From Bacillus pseudomycoides (GTDB lineage: Bacteria; Bacillota; Bacilli; Bacillales; Bacillaceae_G), in the NCBI RefSeq assembly GCF_022811845.1, contig NZ_CP064268.1:62001-126000 (forward strand): 64,000 nt of DNA, in the 5' to 3' direction. Position 1 is the stretch's first letter. Each line of letters opens with the position of its first letter. The position numbers and the translations under genes were made by a program. This document shows, piece after piece, positions 17,325 to 26,392 of this stretch. The notes under the pieces were generated by a model. That model saw only the letters and a program-made list of their open reading frames with translations, searched no databases and was not told the DNA's origin.

Positions 17325-18167
17325 ATGATGAATAAAAAAATATACTTAAGTATATTTTGTTCTTTAGCTGCGTTAACGAGTAGTAATACGATAGCATATG
17401 CTGAAAACGTTAATAAACCTTTTTCAGTACAAACAAATCAAAATCCATCAAATTTTTTAGCGACTTTACAATTTGACGGAACAGATTGGCTCGATTCCGG
17501 AGAACAAAATTTCCCGCAAGCTTTTAAGTTTCAATCTTATGATGAAAATATTGAGCACAACAAGGAAAATCTAATCAGATTTAAAATTGGAGAATCAATA
17601 TTTGGAACCGGTTCAACAGGATGGGAAAATAGAGGTTCAAATGATCAAAGACCTGCTGTATACTTTCATAGTGTTACAAAAGGTGAATATGAAGTATATG
17701 AGTATTGGTTATATTATGCAGACAATGATTGGATTAATGATCATGAACATGATTGGGAAAAGTATTTTGTGTATTTAAAAAATGGAGAACCCACACATTT
17801 ACTCATATCTAATCATAATAGCTATAAAATAAAGCCTTGGTCAGATATCCCTAAAGATAATGGTCATCCTCTTATTGGAGTAGATGGCGGTTCACATGCA
17901 ATGAAATGGAAATCAGAAGATGGTGTGCAGATTCGCTATAATGGAGAAATTTCCAAAAATAATGGACGTTTAGATGAAGGGAATAATTCTATTCAGCCAT
18001 GGATTATCTATAGTAATGATACTTTAAAAGGCGTAATACCATATTTGAATCAACCAGATGTTTTCTATTATGGTGATCCAGAATATAAATTGAATCCTAA
18101 TGAAGATGGTGATCCTAGAGATGCTCCTTGGAAGAGATCTGAATGGAATAACCCTCCACTTCCATAA
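17325..18167 (+). CDS. Secreted NLP/NPP1-like protein (HDWE motif)
   Basis: 280 residues; ATG 17325 or 17328 behind AGGAGG. A Sec signal peptide (KKIYLSIFCSLAALTSS, cleavage after AYA) is followed by a mature domain with DHEHDWEKYFVYL (about residues 145-157), LISNHNSY and GGSHAMKW. The HDWE core recalls the GHRHDWE metal-binding heptapeptide of necrosis- and ethylene-inducing (NLP) cytolysins. Vps62-like proteins share a similar stretch, so the family call is moderate. It ends NPPLP. A shared terminator at 18282-18312 separates it from the convergent secreted gene. Confidence 0.6.
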   Translation: MMNKKIYLSIFCSLAALTSSNTIAYAENVNKPFSVQTNQNPSNFLATLQFDGTDWLDSGEQNFPQAFKFQSYDENIEHNKENLIRFKIGESIFGTGSTGWENRGSNDQRPAVYFHSVTKGEYEVYEYWLYYADNDWINDHEHDWEKYFVYLKNGEPTHLLISNHNSYKIKPWSDIPKDNGHPLIGVDGGSHAMKWKSEDGVQIRYNGEISKNNGRLDEGNNSIQPWIIYSNDTLKGVIPYLNQPDVFYYGDPEYKLNPNEDGDPRDAPWKRSEWNNPPLP

Positions 18168-18281
18168 AGAATATAATCTTCTTTATAAGAACAGTATGTT
18201 TTATAAATGTTTTAACTTCATAAAAGTATAGTAGAATCAAAATAATAGACTTCTATTCTGATGTTATGATGATTTTATAAA

Positions 18282-18312
18282 AATAAACCTCTTTACAAGA
18301 GGTTTATTTTTA
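18282..18312. terminator. Bidirectional terminator between convergent genes
   Basis: AATAAACCTCTT (18282-18293) pairs with AAGAGGTTTATT (18297-18308), flanked by A and T runs. Confidence 0.75.
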
Positions 18313-18334
18313 TAAAGTGATTCATATTCTAGAT

Positions 18335-18826
18335 TTAATGTATTGCGTAAACATTAACAGTAAAGTTTCCACTCGCTCCGGATGGATTTGAGATATAAAA
18401 AGATCTGTGTGTTTTAACATCTGTAGAATTCCCACTATAAATATTGTTCCAAATAACTGGGTCTTTACCAGCAGAAACATCTCTCATAACATTAAAACGA
18501 ATCCCGTCTGATGCACCAACAATAACCCATTTTAATGCATATGTGTTCTCTGGTAAATTTTGAATACTGAAATTTCCACTTGAACGATTTTTTTGTCCGT
18601 CCATTGGAGTTGGTGCAGAAGTAACTGAAGCTACTAATGTTTCTGATGCTATTAATGATTTTCCTTGAGTGTTGTAGTTTGTTTGAATAATAGAGGCTGG
18701 ATTCGCTGTATTAATTGTATCTGTAGAACTTACCTTTCCGCTAGTTGTTTGAGCACCAGCCATTGTTGTACCCCCTGATAAAATTGCTAAAGAACATAAT
18801 GTGCTTACAAGTATTTTTTTCTTCAT
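18335..18826 (-). CDS. Secreted protein of unknown function
   Basis: 163 residues from ATG 18826, chosen because GGAGG lies 8 bases upstream; an in-frame start at 18901 would add 25 residues without a ribosome site. The signal peptide MKKKILVSTLCSLAILSGG ends at MAGA. The mature part is Ser/Thr-rich to about residue 75, then a compact domain (FSIQNLPENTYALKWVIVGA) ending TVNVYAIH. No cysteines in the mature part. No family recognised. Confidence 0.75.
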   Translation of the reverse strand: MKKKILVSTLCSLAILSGGTTMAGAQTTSGKVSSTDTINTANPASIIQTNYNTQGKSLIASETLVASVTSAPTPMDGQKNRSSGNFSIQNLPENTYALKWVIVGASDGIRFNVMRDVSAGKDPVIWNNIYSGNSTDVKTHRSFYISNPSGASGNFTVNVYAIH

Positions 18827-19098
18827 TGTAAAACCTCCATTTTTTTCATTTTCTTCTAATTGCATGTGTCTACAGGCTTGATAAATCCAGTTACATTGCA
18901 CAAATTACTAAACCTGTAGAGCGCATATCAATGACACGTTTCAACATTATTACTCCTGAATAAAAATAACTTGCAAGTTAATCATACAGCTATATAGAAT
19001 CAATTGGAATATATGTAAAAATTTATCAACATATAGAATCTATTATAATAACAAAATATATGTATTTCCCTAACAATTAGATTCTAATTGTTATTAAA

Positions 19099-19136
19099 GG
19101 GGTAGCGTCAGGATTTTGCGCTTTTACAACGTTAAG
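19099..19136 (+). other. Solo 38-bp Tn3-family terminal inverted repeat
   Basis: Starts GGGGTAGCGTCAGGATTTTG and ends ACAACGTTAAG, exactly the 38-bp length and the GGGG...ACGTTAAG ends typical of Tn3-family transposons. The element should extend rightward but is cut after 20 bases by the IS6 copy at 19157. No partner end found in the window. Confidence 0.65.
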
Positions 19137-19156
19137 GATAAGAAGTCTTGTGTATC

Positions 19157-20018
19157 GGTTCTGGTGCAAAAACTTCAAGATACATGCAAGTAACCTCTAA
19201 ATCTTGGACATACTGATACTAGTACTCTAAAAAAGGTGTGTGATCGGTATGAAAAAGGAAAATTTGTTCAAATGGAAGCATTATCAACCTGATATGATTT
19301 TATTAACTGTGAGATGGTACCTACGGTACAACCTCAGTTTTCGTGATTTGGTAGAAATGATGGAGGAACGAGGTTTGTCTATTGCTCACACCACCATTAT
19401 GCGTTGGGTGCATCAATATGGACCTGAATTAGACGAAAGAGTACGACGTCATCTTAAGACGACAAATGATTCCTGGAGAGTCGATGAAACGTATGTGAAA
19501 GTAAAAGGTCAATGGATGTATTTATATCGCGCAGTAGATTCTGAAGGAAACACCATTGATTTTTATCTAAGTGAATCAAGAGATAAACAAGCAGCCAAGC
19601 GCTTTTTCAAGAAAGCCTTGGCTGCTTCTCATATTTGTAAACCTCGTGTTATAACAGTAGACAAGAACCCAGCCTATCCCGTAGCGATTCAAGAGTTAAA
19701 AGAAGAGAAACGTATGCCTGAAGGCATACAAATAAGGCAAGTTAAATATCTCAATAATATAGTGGAACAGGATCACCGTTTCATTAAGAAACGTGTACGT
19801 TCTATGTTAGGATTCAAGTCGTATGAAACAGCCACTTCTATATTGAGCGGCGTTGAAGCCATGCATATGATGAAAAAAGGACAACTTAACCTACAGGTGA
19901 AGTCTGCTCAAAATGAAGTTGGGTTCATACATAAGTTGTTTAGAATTGCATCATAATCTGTCATTGAATAGGCCATGTAGGTTCTATATCTCTATCAAAT
20001 GGTTTTTGCACCAGAACC
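19157..20018 (+). mobile_element. IS6-family element, IS240-like, copy A
   Basis: 862 bp with perfect 16-bp inverted ends GGTTCTGGTGCAAAAA. It carries one intact transposase gene. No 8-bp target duplication is seen, as is common for IS6 elements that moved by cointegration or recombined later. Nearly identical to the inverted copy E at 47052-47910. Confidence 0.95.
19240..19956 (+). CDS. IS6-family transposase, copy A
   Basis: 238 residues; the probable start is ATG 19249 or GTG 19240 (TGTGATCGGTATG). HTH N-terminus (LSFRDLVEMMEERGLSIAHTT) and DDE catalytic residues in WRVDETYVKVKG, TVDKNPAYPVAI and NIVEQDHRFIKKR. Intact. It inserts copies by replicative transposition. Confidence 0.95.
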   Translation: MIGMKKENLFKWKHYQPDMILLTVRWYLRYNLSFRDLVEMMEERGLSIAHTTIMRWVHQYGPELDERVRRHLKTTNDSWRVDETYVKVKGQWMYLYRAVDSEGNTIDFYLSESRDKQAAKRFFKKALAASHICKPRVITVDKNPAYPVAIQELKEEKRMPEGIQIRQVKYLNNIVEQDHRFIKKRVRSMLGFKSYETATSILSGVEAMHMMKKGQLNLQVKSAQNEVGFIHKLFRIAS

Positions 20019-20132
20019 GATTAGTTTGTATATTTGAGGAGATGTACTAGACAGATGTGAATTTAGGGGAATCCAATATTTTCTATTCAAATATGATAGA
20101 ATGGAAATATATACAAAACGGAGGAAAAACAA

Positions 20133-20408
20133 ATGAACTCAAACACAAAACAGTTTATTAATGATATCCGGCAAAGAAAGAACAATTATTTAGAAAATGT
20201 ATTAATAGCAATACAACACCCTAAAAAAGAGCAATCTGAACAGGTCATTCAAAATATAGTAGAGAAGATGGATATGATGATTAGTTTAGTTACTACTTAC
20301 ATGAGGATTGAATCAGGATCTATGGAAGAATTAAAAGAACTTCAGGAAGAAATTATTCATGCTCAAGCATATATTCAAAAAAGAAAATTTGAAGAAACAC
20401 AGAGATAA
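20133..20408 (+). CDS. 91-aa helical protein, unknown
   Basis: ATG 20133 after GGAGGAAAAACAA. Almost entirely alpha-helical with a likely coiled coil (ESGSMEELKELQEEIIHAQA). No signal peptide or membrane segment. No family recognised. A terminator follows the stop directly. Confidence 0.65.
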   Translation: MNSNTKQFINDIRQRKNNYLENVLIAIQHPKKEQSEQVIQNIVEKMDMMISLVTTYMRIESGSMEELKELQEEIIHAQAYIQKRKFEETQR

Positions 20409-20424
20409 AACCCTGTGTTTTTAT
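20395..20424 (+). terminator. Terminator after the 91-aa gene
   Basis: AACACAG overlapping the end of the gene pairs with CTGTGTTTTTAT. Confidence 0.6.
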
Positions 20425-20475
20425 TTGGTCGTCTATGACGCCAATCTGTTATAAATCAAATTAGATGTAATTTGA

Positions 20476-20709
20476 TCATTGTTTTGGCATAATCCATACA
20501 ATTTGTTGAATACGTACAATATACGGTACCGTATCTTCAATGAGCAAATGATCTGGTTTCACATCCTTTAACTTTCCTCTTACATTACCTCTTACAGTTT
20601 CAATAACCACAAGTTTACCAATTACTGATTGTAATGTCTGATATACGTAGGGGTTAGGTACACTTACCATATTTTGTTCACTAAAGTCATTTTCCTCCAA
20701 ATAACTCAT
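20476..20709 (-). CDS. YuzF-like DUF2642 protein
   Basis: 77 residues from ATG 20709, preceded by AAAGGAG at good distance; an in-frame start at 20736 lies inside the ribosome site region and is less likely. The core VIGKLVVIETVRGNVRGKLK, then DHLLIEDTVPYIVRIQQIVWI is a small Sm-like beta barrel typical of the YuzF/DUF2642 family of bacilli, often expressed in sporulation. Length matches B. subtilis YuzF. Confidence 0.7.
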   Translation of the reverse strand: MSYLEENDFSEQNMVSVPNPYVYQTLQSVIGKLVVIETVRGNVRGKLKDVKPDHLLIEDTVPYIVRIQQIVWIMPKQ

Positions 20710-20898
20710 TCTATAAGACTCCTTTCTAACTTGCATTCTTTCTCCTAATATATGATATAAATCTTATAAATATGCTAGAAGGATAATTCATTATATGAAC
20801 GAAAATAACATTTTAATAAGGTACGTTTTCTATTCCTAAATTACTAAAAAATTATTAATATAAGATTATTTTTTAGTAATTAATAGGTACTGATATAG

Positions 20899-21761
20899 GG
20901 TTCTGGTGCAAAAATTTCAGGGAAATTGCAAATAATCTCTAAATCTTGGACATACTGATACTATTACTCTAAAAAAGGTGTGTGATCGGTATGGAAAAGG
21001 AAAATTTGTTCAAATGGAAGCACTATCAACCTGATATTATCTTATTAACGGTAAGATGGTACCTACGGTACAACCTAAGTTTTCGTGATTTGGTGGAAAT
21101 GATGGAGGAACGAGGTTTGTCTATTGCTCACACCACCATTATGCGTTGGGTGCATCAATATGGACCTGAATTAGATGAAAGAGTACGACTTCATCTTAAG
21201 ACAACAAATGATTCCTGGAGAGTCGATGAAACGTATGTGAAAGTAAAAGGTCAATGGATGTATTTATATCGCGCAGTCGATTCAGAAGGAAACACCATTG
21301 ATTTTTATCTCAGTGAATCAAGAGATAAACAGGCAGCCAAGCGCTTTTTCAAGAAAGCCTTGGCCGCTTCTCATATTTGTAAACCTCGCGTTATAACAGT
21401 AGACAAGAACCCAGCCTATCCTGTAGCAATTCAAGAATTAAAAGAAGAGAAACGTATGCCTGAAGACATACAAATAAGGCAAGTTAAATATCTCAATAAT
21501 ATATTGGAACAGGATCACCGTTTCATTAAGAAACGTGTGCGGTCTATGTTAGGATTCAAGTCATATGAAACAGCCACTTCTATATTGAGTGGCGTTGAAA
21601 CCATGCATATGATGGAAAAAGGACAACTTCACCCACAGGTGAAGTCTGCCCAAAATGAAGTTAGGTTCATACATAAATTGTTTGGAATTGCATCATAATC
21701 TGCCATTGAACAGACTATGTAGGTTTCTATGTCTCTATCAAATGATTTTTGCACCAGAACC
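20899..21761 (+). mobile_element. IS6-family element, IS240-like, copy B
   Basis: 863 bp bounded by GGTTCTGGTGCAAAAA and its inverse. No target duplication visible. Shares the 5' half more closely with copy D (38413) than with A. Confidence 0.95.
20982..21698 (+). CDS. IS6-family transposase, copy B
   Basis: 238 residues with the intact DDE triad (VDETYVKVKG, VDKNPAYPVAI, NILEQDHRF). Differs from copy A by a few substitutions such as EDIQIRQ and QLHPQVKS. Confidence 0.95.
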   Translation: MIGMEKENLFKWKHYQPDIILLTVRWYLRYNLSFRDLVEMMEERGLSIAHTTIMRWVHQYGPELDERVRLHLKTTNDSWRVDETYVKVKGQWMYLYRAVDSEGNTIDFYLSESRDKQAAKRFFKKALAASHICKPRVITVDKNPAYPVAIQELKEEKRMPEDIQIRQVKYLNNILEQDHRFIKKRVRSMLGFKSYETATSILSGVETMHMMEKGQLHPQVKSAQNEVRFIHKLFGIAS

Positions 21762-21836
21762 ATTCTAAGTTCAAATACTTTCTTTTCTTAACAAAAGCAG
21801 ATTGAAATGCTCAATCCGCTTTTTGTATAATTATCA

Positions 21837-22748
21837 TTATGATTTTTGTTCTAAAATACGTTCAATTTCTTCTACACTTAAATTACTTGCTTTTGCAATT
21901 GTTTCAACTGGTACTCCAAGTTCATTCATACCTTTAATCATTTGTATTTTCCCTTGTTGTACACCTTGTTCTATTCCTTCTTGAAGTCCTTCTTTTTTTC
22001 CTTCATTACGTGCATGCGCAAACTTTGCAGCCTCATCCATTAAAGCTTTTTCCCTTGCTTCATATGCTTGACGGAAAGAAGAATCTTGACTCATGCGTTC
22101 CCACTTATTCATTGCTTTTTGTAAAATCGGATCTTGGTTCATCGCAATGTCCTCCAATGTTTGTGTAAGGTGTTCATCTTCATTTGCTGGCAATAATAGT
22201 AACCAGCGTACAAACGAATCCTCCCACGGATTTACTTTTTCTTCACGCCATTGTTGCATTAGCTTTGGAATCTCTACAACGTGCACCTCTATATCATCGC
22301 TCAACATTCTTTGTTGTTGTCTATTCCAGAGTATTCCTGTTGTATGAAACTCATCATATTCTGAGAACATGACGAAATTTAATAAGTTTATGGTAATGGT
22401 TTTATGAAGTGAACTATAAGGCATTCCTTTTTGTAATTGAGATGTGTATAGCTTTCCCCAATAATACAAACTACGTTTAATCATATCGTGATTATTATTG
22501 AGCTGAATTTCTACATTTACTTTTGTACCCGTATCTAATGTAGCTGAAACATCTAGAATGGACAATTTATCATCCTCATGTTCACGGTGTAAATGCGGGT
22601 CTTCTAATTGTAGTGAAGCAATTGGTGATTCTAAAGATTCCTCCAACATTGCATTTAAGAATGTAATCAAAATTTCTTCACTACCACTTGTACCAAATAA
22701 TTGTTTAAAAGCAAAATCAATACGTAAATTAACTAGTTCGTTGGCCAT
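21837..22748 (-). CDS. Rpn-family PD-(D/E)XK nuclease
   Basis: 303 residues from ATG 22748, preceded by GGGGAGG; a longer start at 22829 lacks one. N-terminus LRIDFAFKQLFG then LDVSATLDTGTKVNVEIQ, giving the Asp and EIQ of the PD-(D/E)XK active site. The C-terminus has EGKKEGLQEGIEQGVQQG, the Gly-Gln-Glu repeat usual in this family. Rpn proteins (PDDEXK transposase-like, TIGR01784) promote RecA-independent recombination and some act as toxins. Confidence 0.88.
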   Translation of the reverse strand: MANELVNLRIDFAFKQLFGTSGSEEILITFLNAMLEESLESPIASLQLEDPHLHREHEDDKLSILDVSATLDTGTKVNVEIQLNNNHDMIKRSLYYWGKLYTSQLQKGMPYSSLHKTITINLLNFVMFSEYDEFHTTGILWNRQQQRMLSDDIEVHVVEIPKLMQQWREEKVNPWEDSFVRWLLLLPANEDEHLTQTLEDIAMNQDPILQKAMNKWERMSQDSSFRQAYEAREKALMDEAAKFAHARNEGKKEGLQEGIEQGVQQGKIQMIKGMNELGVPVETIAKASNLSVEEIERILEQKS

Positions 22749-23024
22749 GGGCTTCCTCCCCTGCCTATATCCTCTTATATTTCCATTGTACATAAGAGGA
22801 AACCAAAAATGCAAATGTGCTTTTATCATTTTCCGACAGAAGACTCCTCCCTCAATTTGCGTGAAGGTACAATAGCACCAACAAATAGGTGGGAGATGAA
22901 TGTCGGTTGGCGTAGGCCAAAATGTTTGCTACCATATACTTGTACAGATTGCTCTTTGAAAACTGAAGATACGAGGTAGGTTGCAGAAAAATCGTTGCAA
23001 TCGTAAAATCTTCAACGTTCTATC

Positions 23025-23217
23025 GCCCCACGCTTGCCGAAGTTGCGAAAACCAAGCTAAAGTAGGAAGCGTGGTGAGTCAACGTACAAGATACTTAAGT
23101 TCTCACCGTAGGAACTACGGGCAGAGCCTGCTAAGATAACTGGTGGAGACATCGGTGTTCGCAGAAATCTCTCACTTCAAACAGACCGCAAGGTCGTTAA
23201 GTGGGGGTAGTTCAAAA
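23025..23217 (+). ncRNA. Orphan omega-RNA-like sequence / IS200-IS605 right end
   Basis: A structured stretch unlike its AT-rich surroundings: CCCCACGCTTGCCGAAG and GGAAGCGTGG pairing, a CCGTAGGAACTACGG hairpin, ACCGCAAGGT, and the terminal CTCTCACTTC/TTAAGTGGGGGTAGTTCA stem. The terminal stem is typical of IS605-group right ends, where TnpB's guide-RNA scaffold ends. No tnpB reading frame lies upstream. Could be an orphan omega RNA or a dead remnant. Confidence 0.5.
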
Positions 23218-23237
23218 ATGTACGATATTTAATTTTT

Positions 23238-23510
23238 TTAATCATGTACTTGCATAGAAAGATAATAAATTCCCTTATTGGTTATGAAGACATAATCTTC
23301 ATAACTACAAGCATAATAATCTCCTATATCTAATTCTACTAAATACACGGATTTGATTTCTTGTTTAAATGTATTCATTAACTGTTCTATTATATATTCT
23401 TTTGGTGTTACTTCTTTTAAATCATACCCTAGTGGTATATTTCTAATCCAATACTCTTCATTTTCACGAAGGAAATCCTGCTTCCATTCTTTCAACTGGT
23501 TTTGGTGCAA
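23238..23510 (-). pseudogene. 5'-truncated gene cut by IS6 copy C
   Basis: The 90-residue frame begins with TTG inside the IS end (residues MHQNQ are IS sequence), so the native N-terminus is lost. The remainder (LKEWKQDFLRENEEYWIRNI ... VFITNKGIYYLSMQVHD) is acidic and soluble, with no family recognised. Confidence 0.6.
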
Positions 23511-24358
23511 AAATATTAGATAGAAACATAGAGTAGCAATTTCCCCTACATTTCTATTTTATGAAGCTAAGCCAAACAATTTATGAATAAATTCTTTCTG
23601 GTTTTGGACAGATTTGTCCATTAAAACAAGTTGCCTTTTTTTCATCATATGCATGGCTTCAACACCACTCAATATAGAGATTGCTGTTTTAAATGACTTT
23701 AATCCTAACATAGAACGAACTCGTCTTTTAATAAACCGGTGGTCTTGTTCCACAATGTTATTAAGATATTTTACCTGCCTTATTTGGATGCCTACGGGCA
23801 TCTTTTTCTCTTTCTTCAACTCTTCAATTGCCATAGGATAGGCTGGGTTCTTGTCTACTGTGATAACACGGAGCTTTGAAACATGAAAAGACCGCAAAGC
23901 TTTCTTGAAAAAGCGCTTTGCAGCCTTATGATCTCTTGTTTTACTTAAATAAAAATCAATCGTATTTCCTTTTGAATCAACGGAACGATATAGGTACATC
24001 CATTGACCTTTGACTTTCACATACGTCTCATCGACTCGCCAAGAATCATTGGTTGGCTTAAGATGACACCTTAATCGCTCATCTAATTCAGGGCCATATT
24101 GATGAACCCAGCGCATGATGGTTGTATGAGCAATAAATAGTCCGCGTTCTTCCATCATTTCGACTAAATCACGAAAACTGAGATTGTACCGTAGGTACCA
24201 TCTTACGGTTAATAAAATAATATCAGGTTGATAATGTTTCCACTTGAATAGATTTTGCTTTTTCATACTGATCACGTCCTTTTTTTAGAGTAATAGTATC
24301 AGTATGTCTAAGTTTGGGAGATTACTTCCAGATATTTTGAATTTTTTGCACCAGAACC
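23498..24358 (-). mobile_element. IS6-family element, divergent copy C
   Basis: 861 bp. Left end GGTTTTGGTGCAAAAA (one mismatch), right end TTTTTGCACCAGAACC. More divergent than copies A, B, D and E. No 8-bp duplication. Confidence 0.92.
23559..24275 (-). CDS. IS6-family transposase, copy C
   Basis: 238 residues with VDETYVKVKG, VDKNPAYPMAI and NIVEQDHRF intact. Variations such as RDHKAAKRFF and QKEFIHKLFGLAS separate it from the others; the relic at 39275-39471 shares the QKEFIHKLF ending. Confidence 0.93.
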   Translation of the reverse strand: MISMKKQNLFKWKHYQPDIILLTVRWYLRYNLSFRDLVEMMEERGLFIAHTTIMRWVHQYGPELDERLRCHLKPTNDSWRVDETYVKVKGQWMYLYRSVDSKGNTIDFYLSKTRDHKAAKRFFKKALRSFHVSKLRVITVDKNPAYPMAIEELKKEKKMPVGIQIRQVKYLNNIVEQDHRFIKRRVRSMLGLKSFKTAISILSGVEAMHMMKKRQLVLMDKSVQNQKEFIHKLFGLAS

Positions 24359-24387
24359 ACTACAAGATAAATCATAATAAAAATACC

Positions 24388-24448
24388 CGCCCGAATTGGA
24401 AAATTTTTCAGATGTGGCGGGTTATTCTTTGAATCGTTGCCGTACCCC
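24388..24448. repeat. Hairpin repeat with GTACCCC tail, copy 1
   Basis: CCCGCC/GGCGGG hairpin followed by TTATTCTTTG-ATCGTT-C-GTACCCC. A second copy with a longer stem lies at 37860-37922, and the tail alone recurs near 36960-36976. Confidence 0.5.
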
Positions 24449-24633
24449 TTATCTTTTATGGTCTGCTTTTGCTACATATTTATCTTGGACAATTTACAGC
24501 ATGAATTGATAAATTACAAAAACTTGAGCATAATTAAAAATGCTCAAGTTTTTGTATTGTTTGGTTTTTATCAAGAAAATGTAATAAATACAACCAAAAA
24601 AATTAAACATGTTTTTAACAATATCTTGGATAG

Positions 24634-24999
24634 TCACTGCTTTAATTCATTTAACTCTTGCATACATTCTTGAACAAGTGTGACCGCCTGACTCATGGTA
24701 GCTCCCCCGCCAAATGCAGCTGTTACGCCAATGATCTCAAGAATTTCCTGCTCTGAAGCTCCTTGATCTATACATCCTTTAGTGTGATAAATAATGCAAT
24801 ACTCATCCTGAGAGTAAAGGCTTATCCCTAAAGCAACCAATTGTTTTACTTTTTTTGATAATGTACCTTCTTTAAAGCATTCCTCTGTAAAAGAATTAAA
24901 CTGTTCAGCCAGTTTTGGCATTTTTTCCGTAAATAAACCCAACCCATGTTTATATTGAAGAAGTGCAGATTCAGTAGTATTTCTACCTTCAAATTCCAT
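24634..24999 (-). CDS. Carboxymuconolactone decarboxylase-family (AhpD-like) protein
   Basis: 121 residues, all helical. The family centre LSKKVKQLVALGISLYSQDE, then YCIIYHTKGCIDQGA and the glycine-rich GVTAAFGGGATMSQA are visible. The AhpD CxxC is not conserved: only one Cys precedes the His. So it is an AhpD-fold protein of unknown reaction, perhaps in peroxide defence. Confidence 0.85.
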   Translation of the reverse strand: MEFEGRNTTESALLQYKHGLGLFTEKMPKLAEQFNSFTEECFKEGTLSKKVKQLVALGISLYSQDEYCIIYHTKGCIDQGASEQEILEIIGVTAAFGGGATMSQAVTLVQECMQELNELKQ

Positions 25000-25303
25000 A
25001 TTTAATCAACCCCATTTCTAGTATTTATAAAACATACGTTAGTATGAGCTTAAAGTACTTTGATTAATCATGTTTGACATTATGTAATTTAGGGGGGCAT
25101 CTTTACTTTTCAAAAATAATTCTTCTAAAATAAACAGATAAATTTTATATATATTCATATAAAAGTTCTTGTACATCAATTCAATCATTCAATAGAAATA
25201 GTAAGATTTTTTGTATACATGTATAGCGTATGACTACCTTCTCAGCATAATATATACCTAATTTAAATTTTCACATGAGCATATCTAAGTTTTTGGTATA
25301 GAA

Positions 25304-25331
25304 AAGGCAAGCATTTAAATATGCTTGCCTT
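25304..25331 (-). terminator. Hairpin terminator after the 57-aa gene
   Basis: AAGGCAAGCAT and ATGCTTGCCTT form an 11-bp stem five bases past the stop. Confidence 0.65.
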
Positions 25332-25335
25332 CGTT

Positions 25336-25509
25336 CTAACGACGATGCTCGACTAAATCAATTACCCCTAAAACAACATGAGCTAAACCAAATCCAAATA
25401 CCGTATTAGCAATCATCTTATTAGAACCACGTGTCTGCTTAAGTGCATAACCTGCAGCTGTGACCGCTGTACCTAATGCAGTTGGAATTAATCCTTCACG
25501 AATATCCAT
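25336..25509 (-). CDS. 57-aa small membrane-associated protein
   Basis: ATG 25509 lies behind AGGAGGATATTAC. The product is MDIREGLIPTALGTAVTAAG, then YALKQTRGSNKMIANTVFGF, then GLAHVVLGVIDLVEHRR. Two moderately hydrophobic, glycine-rich helices and a basic C-terminus suggest a small membrane protein. Coding quality is good, and a terminator follows. Function unknown. Confidence 0.7.
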   Translation of the reverse strand: MDIREGLIPTALGTAVTAAGYALKQTRGSNKMIANTVFGFGLAHVVLGVIDLVEHRR

Positions 25510-25651
25510 CGTAATATCCTCCTAGCATCGTAGTTAGTAAAACATGTAGTATTTCACAATAAAATACTAACATAAAAATTAGTATGGTCGCTTTTTATAT
25601 AAATATGTAAACACCAATATCAAGGAAATATATATAACTAAAAATCCTGAA

Positions 25652-26293
25652 TTAATGTCCCAATCCATTCCAATAAAAATCTACAATGCTTACAGCTAAA
25701 TCATCTATATTGGCAATCAGTGGCTTTTGATTTACATCTTTGTAATCACCTAAGTATAGCAAAGCAACAAAGGCATGAGTACTTAAAAGCGAGTGCCCTT
25801 TAGGGATTTCACCTTTTTGCATCGCTTTGTGTATTGCTTGATCCAATACTTCGTACATTTTATCTTCAGCTTTTTGCATTTGTATTAAGTGATTCTCTGA
25901 AAGAGATATTTTTGCATCTTTCATGAAACTCTTGATATCAATGTTCAGTGTTGCGGTTAAATGAACTTTTGCAACATCAAGTAATCGCTCCTTAAGCGGC
26001 TTACTTGTTGAAAGAATTTTATGCATATTATCTCTAATGCGTGCCATCATTTGAATCATTGTATCCGTAAAAAGATCAGCTTTTGTAGCATAGTAATAAT
26101 AAACAGTTGCCTTTGTTACATCGCACTCTTTTGCAACATCTTCCATAGAGACAATTTGATAACCTTTACTTAAAAACAACTTTGTAGCAATATCAACAAT
26201 TTTATCTTTTGTAGATTTTGTATTTTTATTTTGAGGTGGTCTTCCTAAAGGACGTTGTTTTTGTTCCAATATCATTCTCTCCTGACTCTTCAT
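25652..26293 (-). CDS. TetR/AcrR-family repressor
   Basis: 213 residues. N-terminal HTH (KIVDIATKLFLSKGYQIVSM, EDVAKECDVTKATVYYYYATK) and a helical ligand domain. It is divergent from the MMPL transporter gene, with about 100 bases between. That gap contains TTAATTA/TAATTAA arms near 26335-26370 as a candidate operator. Such regulators usually repress the adjacent pump until a lipophilic ligand binds. Start could be ATG 26293 or the internal Met at 26275. Confidence 0.9.
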   Translation of the reverse strand: MKSQERMILEQKQRPLGRPPQNKNTKSTKDKIVDIATKLFLSKGYQIVSMEDVAKECDVTKATVYYYYATKADLFTDTMIQMMARIRDNMHKILSTSKPLKERLLDVAKVHLTATLNIDIKSFMKDAKISLSENHLIQMQKAEDKMYEVLDQAIHKAMQKGEIPKGHSLLSTHAFVALLYLGDYKDVNQKPLIANIDDLAVSIVDFYWNGLGH

Positions 26294-26392
26294 AATTTAA
26301 AATATTATAACATATCAGTTGAATAGCACTTGATTAATTAACTAACCAGTATATATAATTAATTCTAAAATTAGTAAGAAAGGTGGAATATC

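Noticed and set aside
22860..23217. Group II intron or HEARO-type RNA
   Set aside because: No domain V hairpin, no intron reverse transcriptase or IscB frame; the terminal stem fits an IS605/TnpB right end better.
24437..24673. 78-codon plus-strand frame
   Set aside because: It overlaps the AhpD-like gene end, lacks a ribosome site and has no protein-like features.
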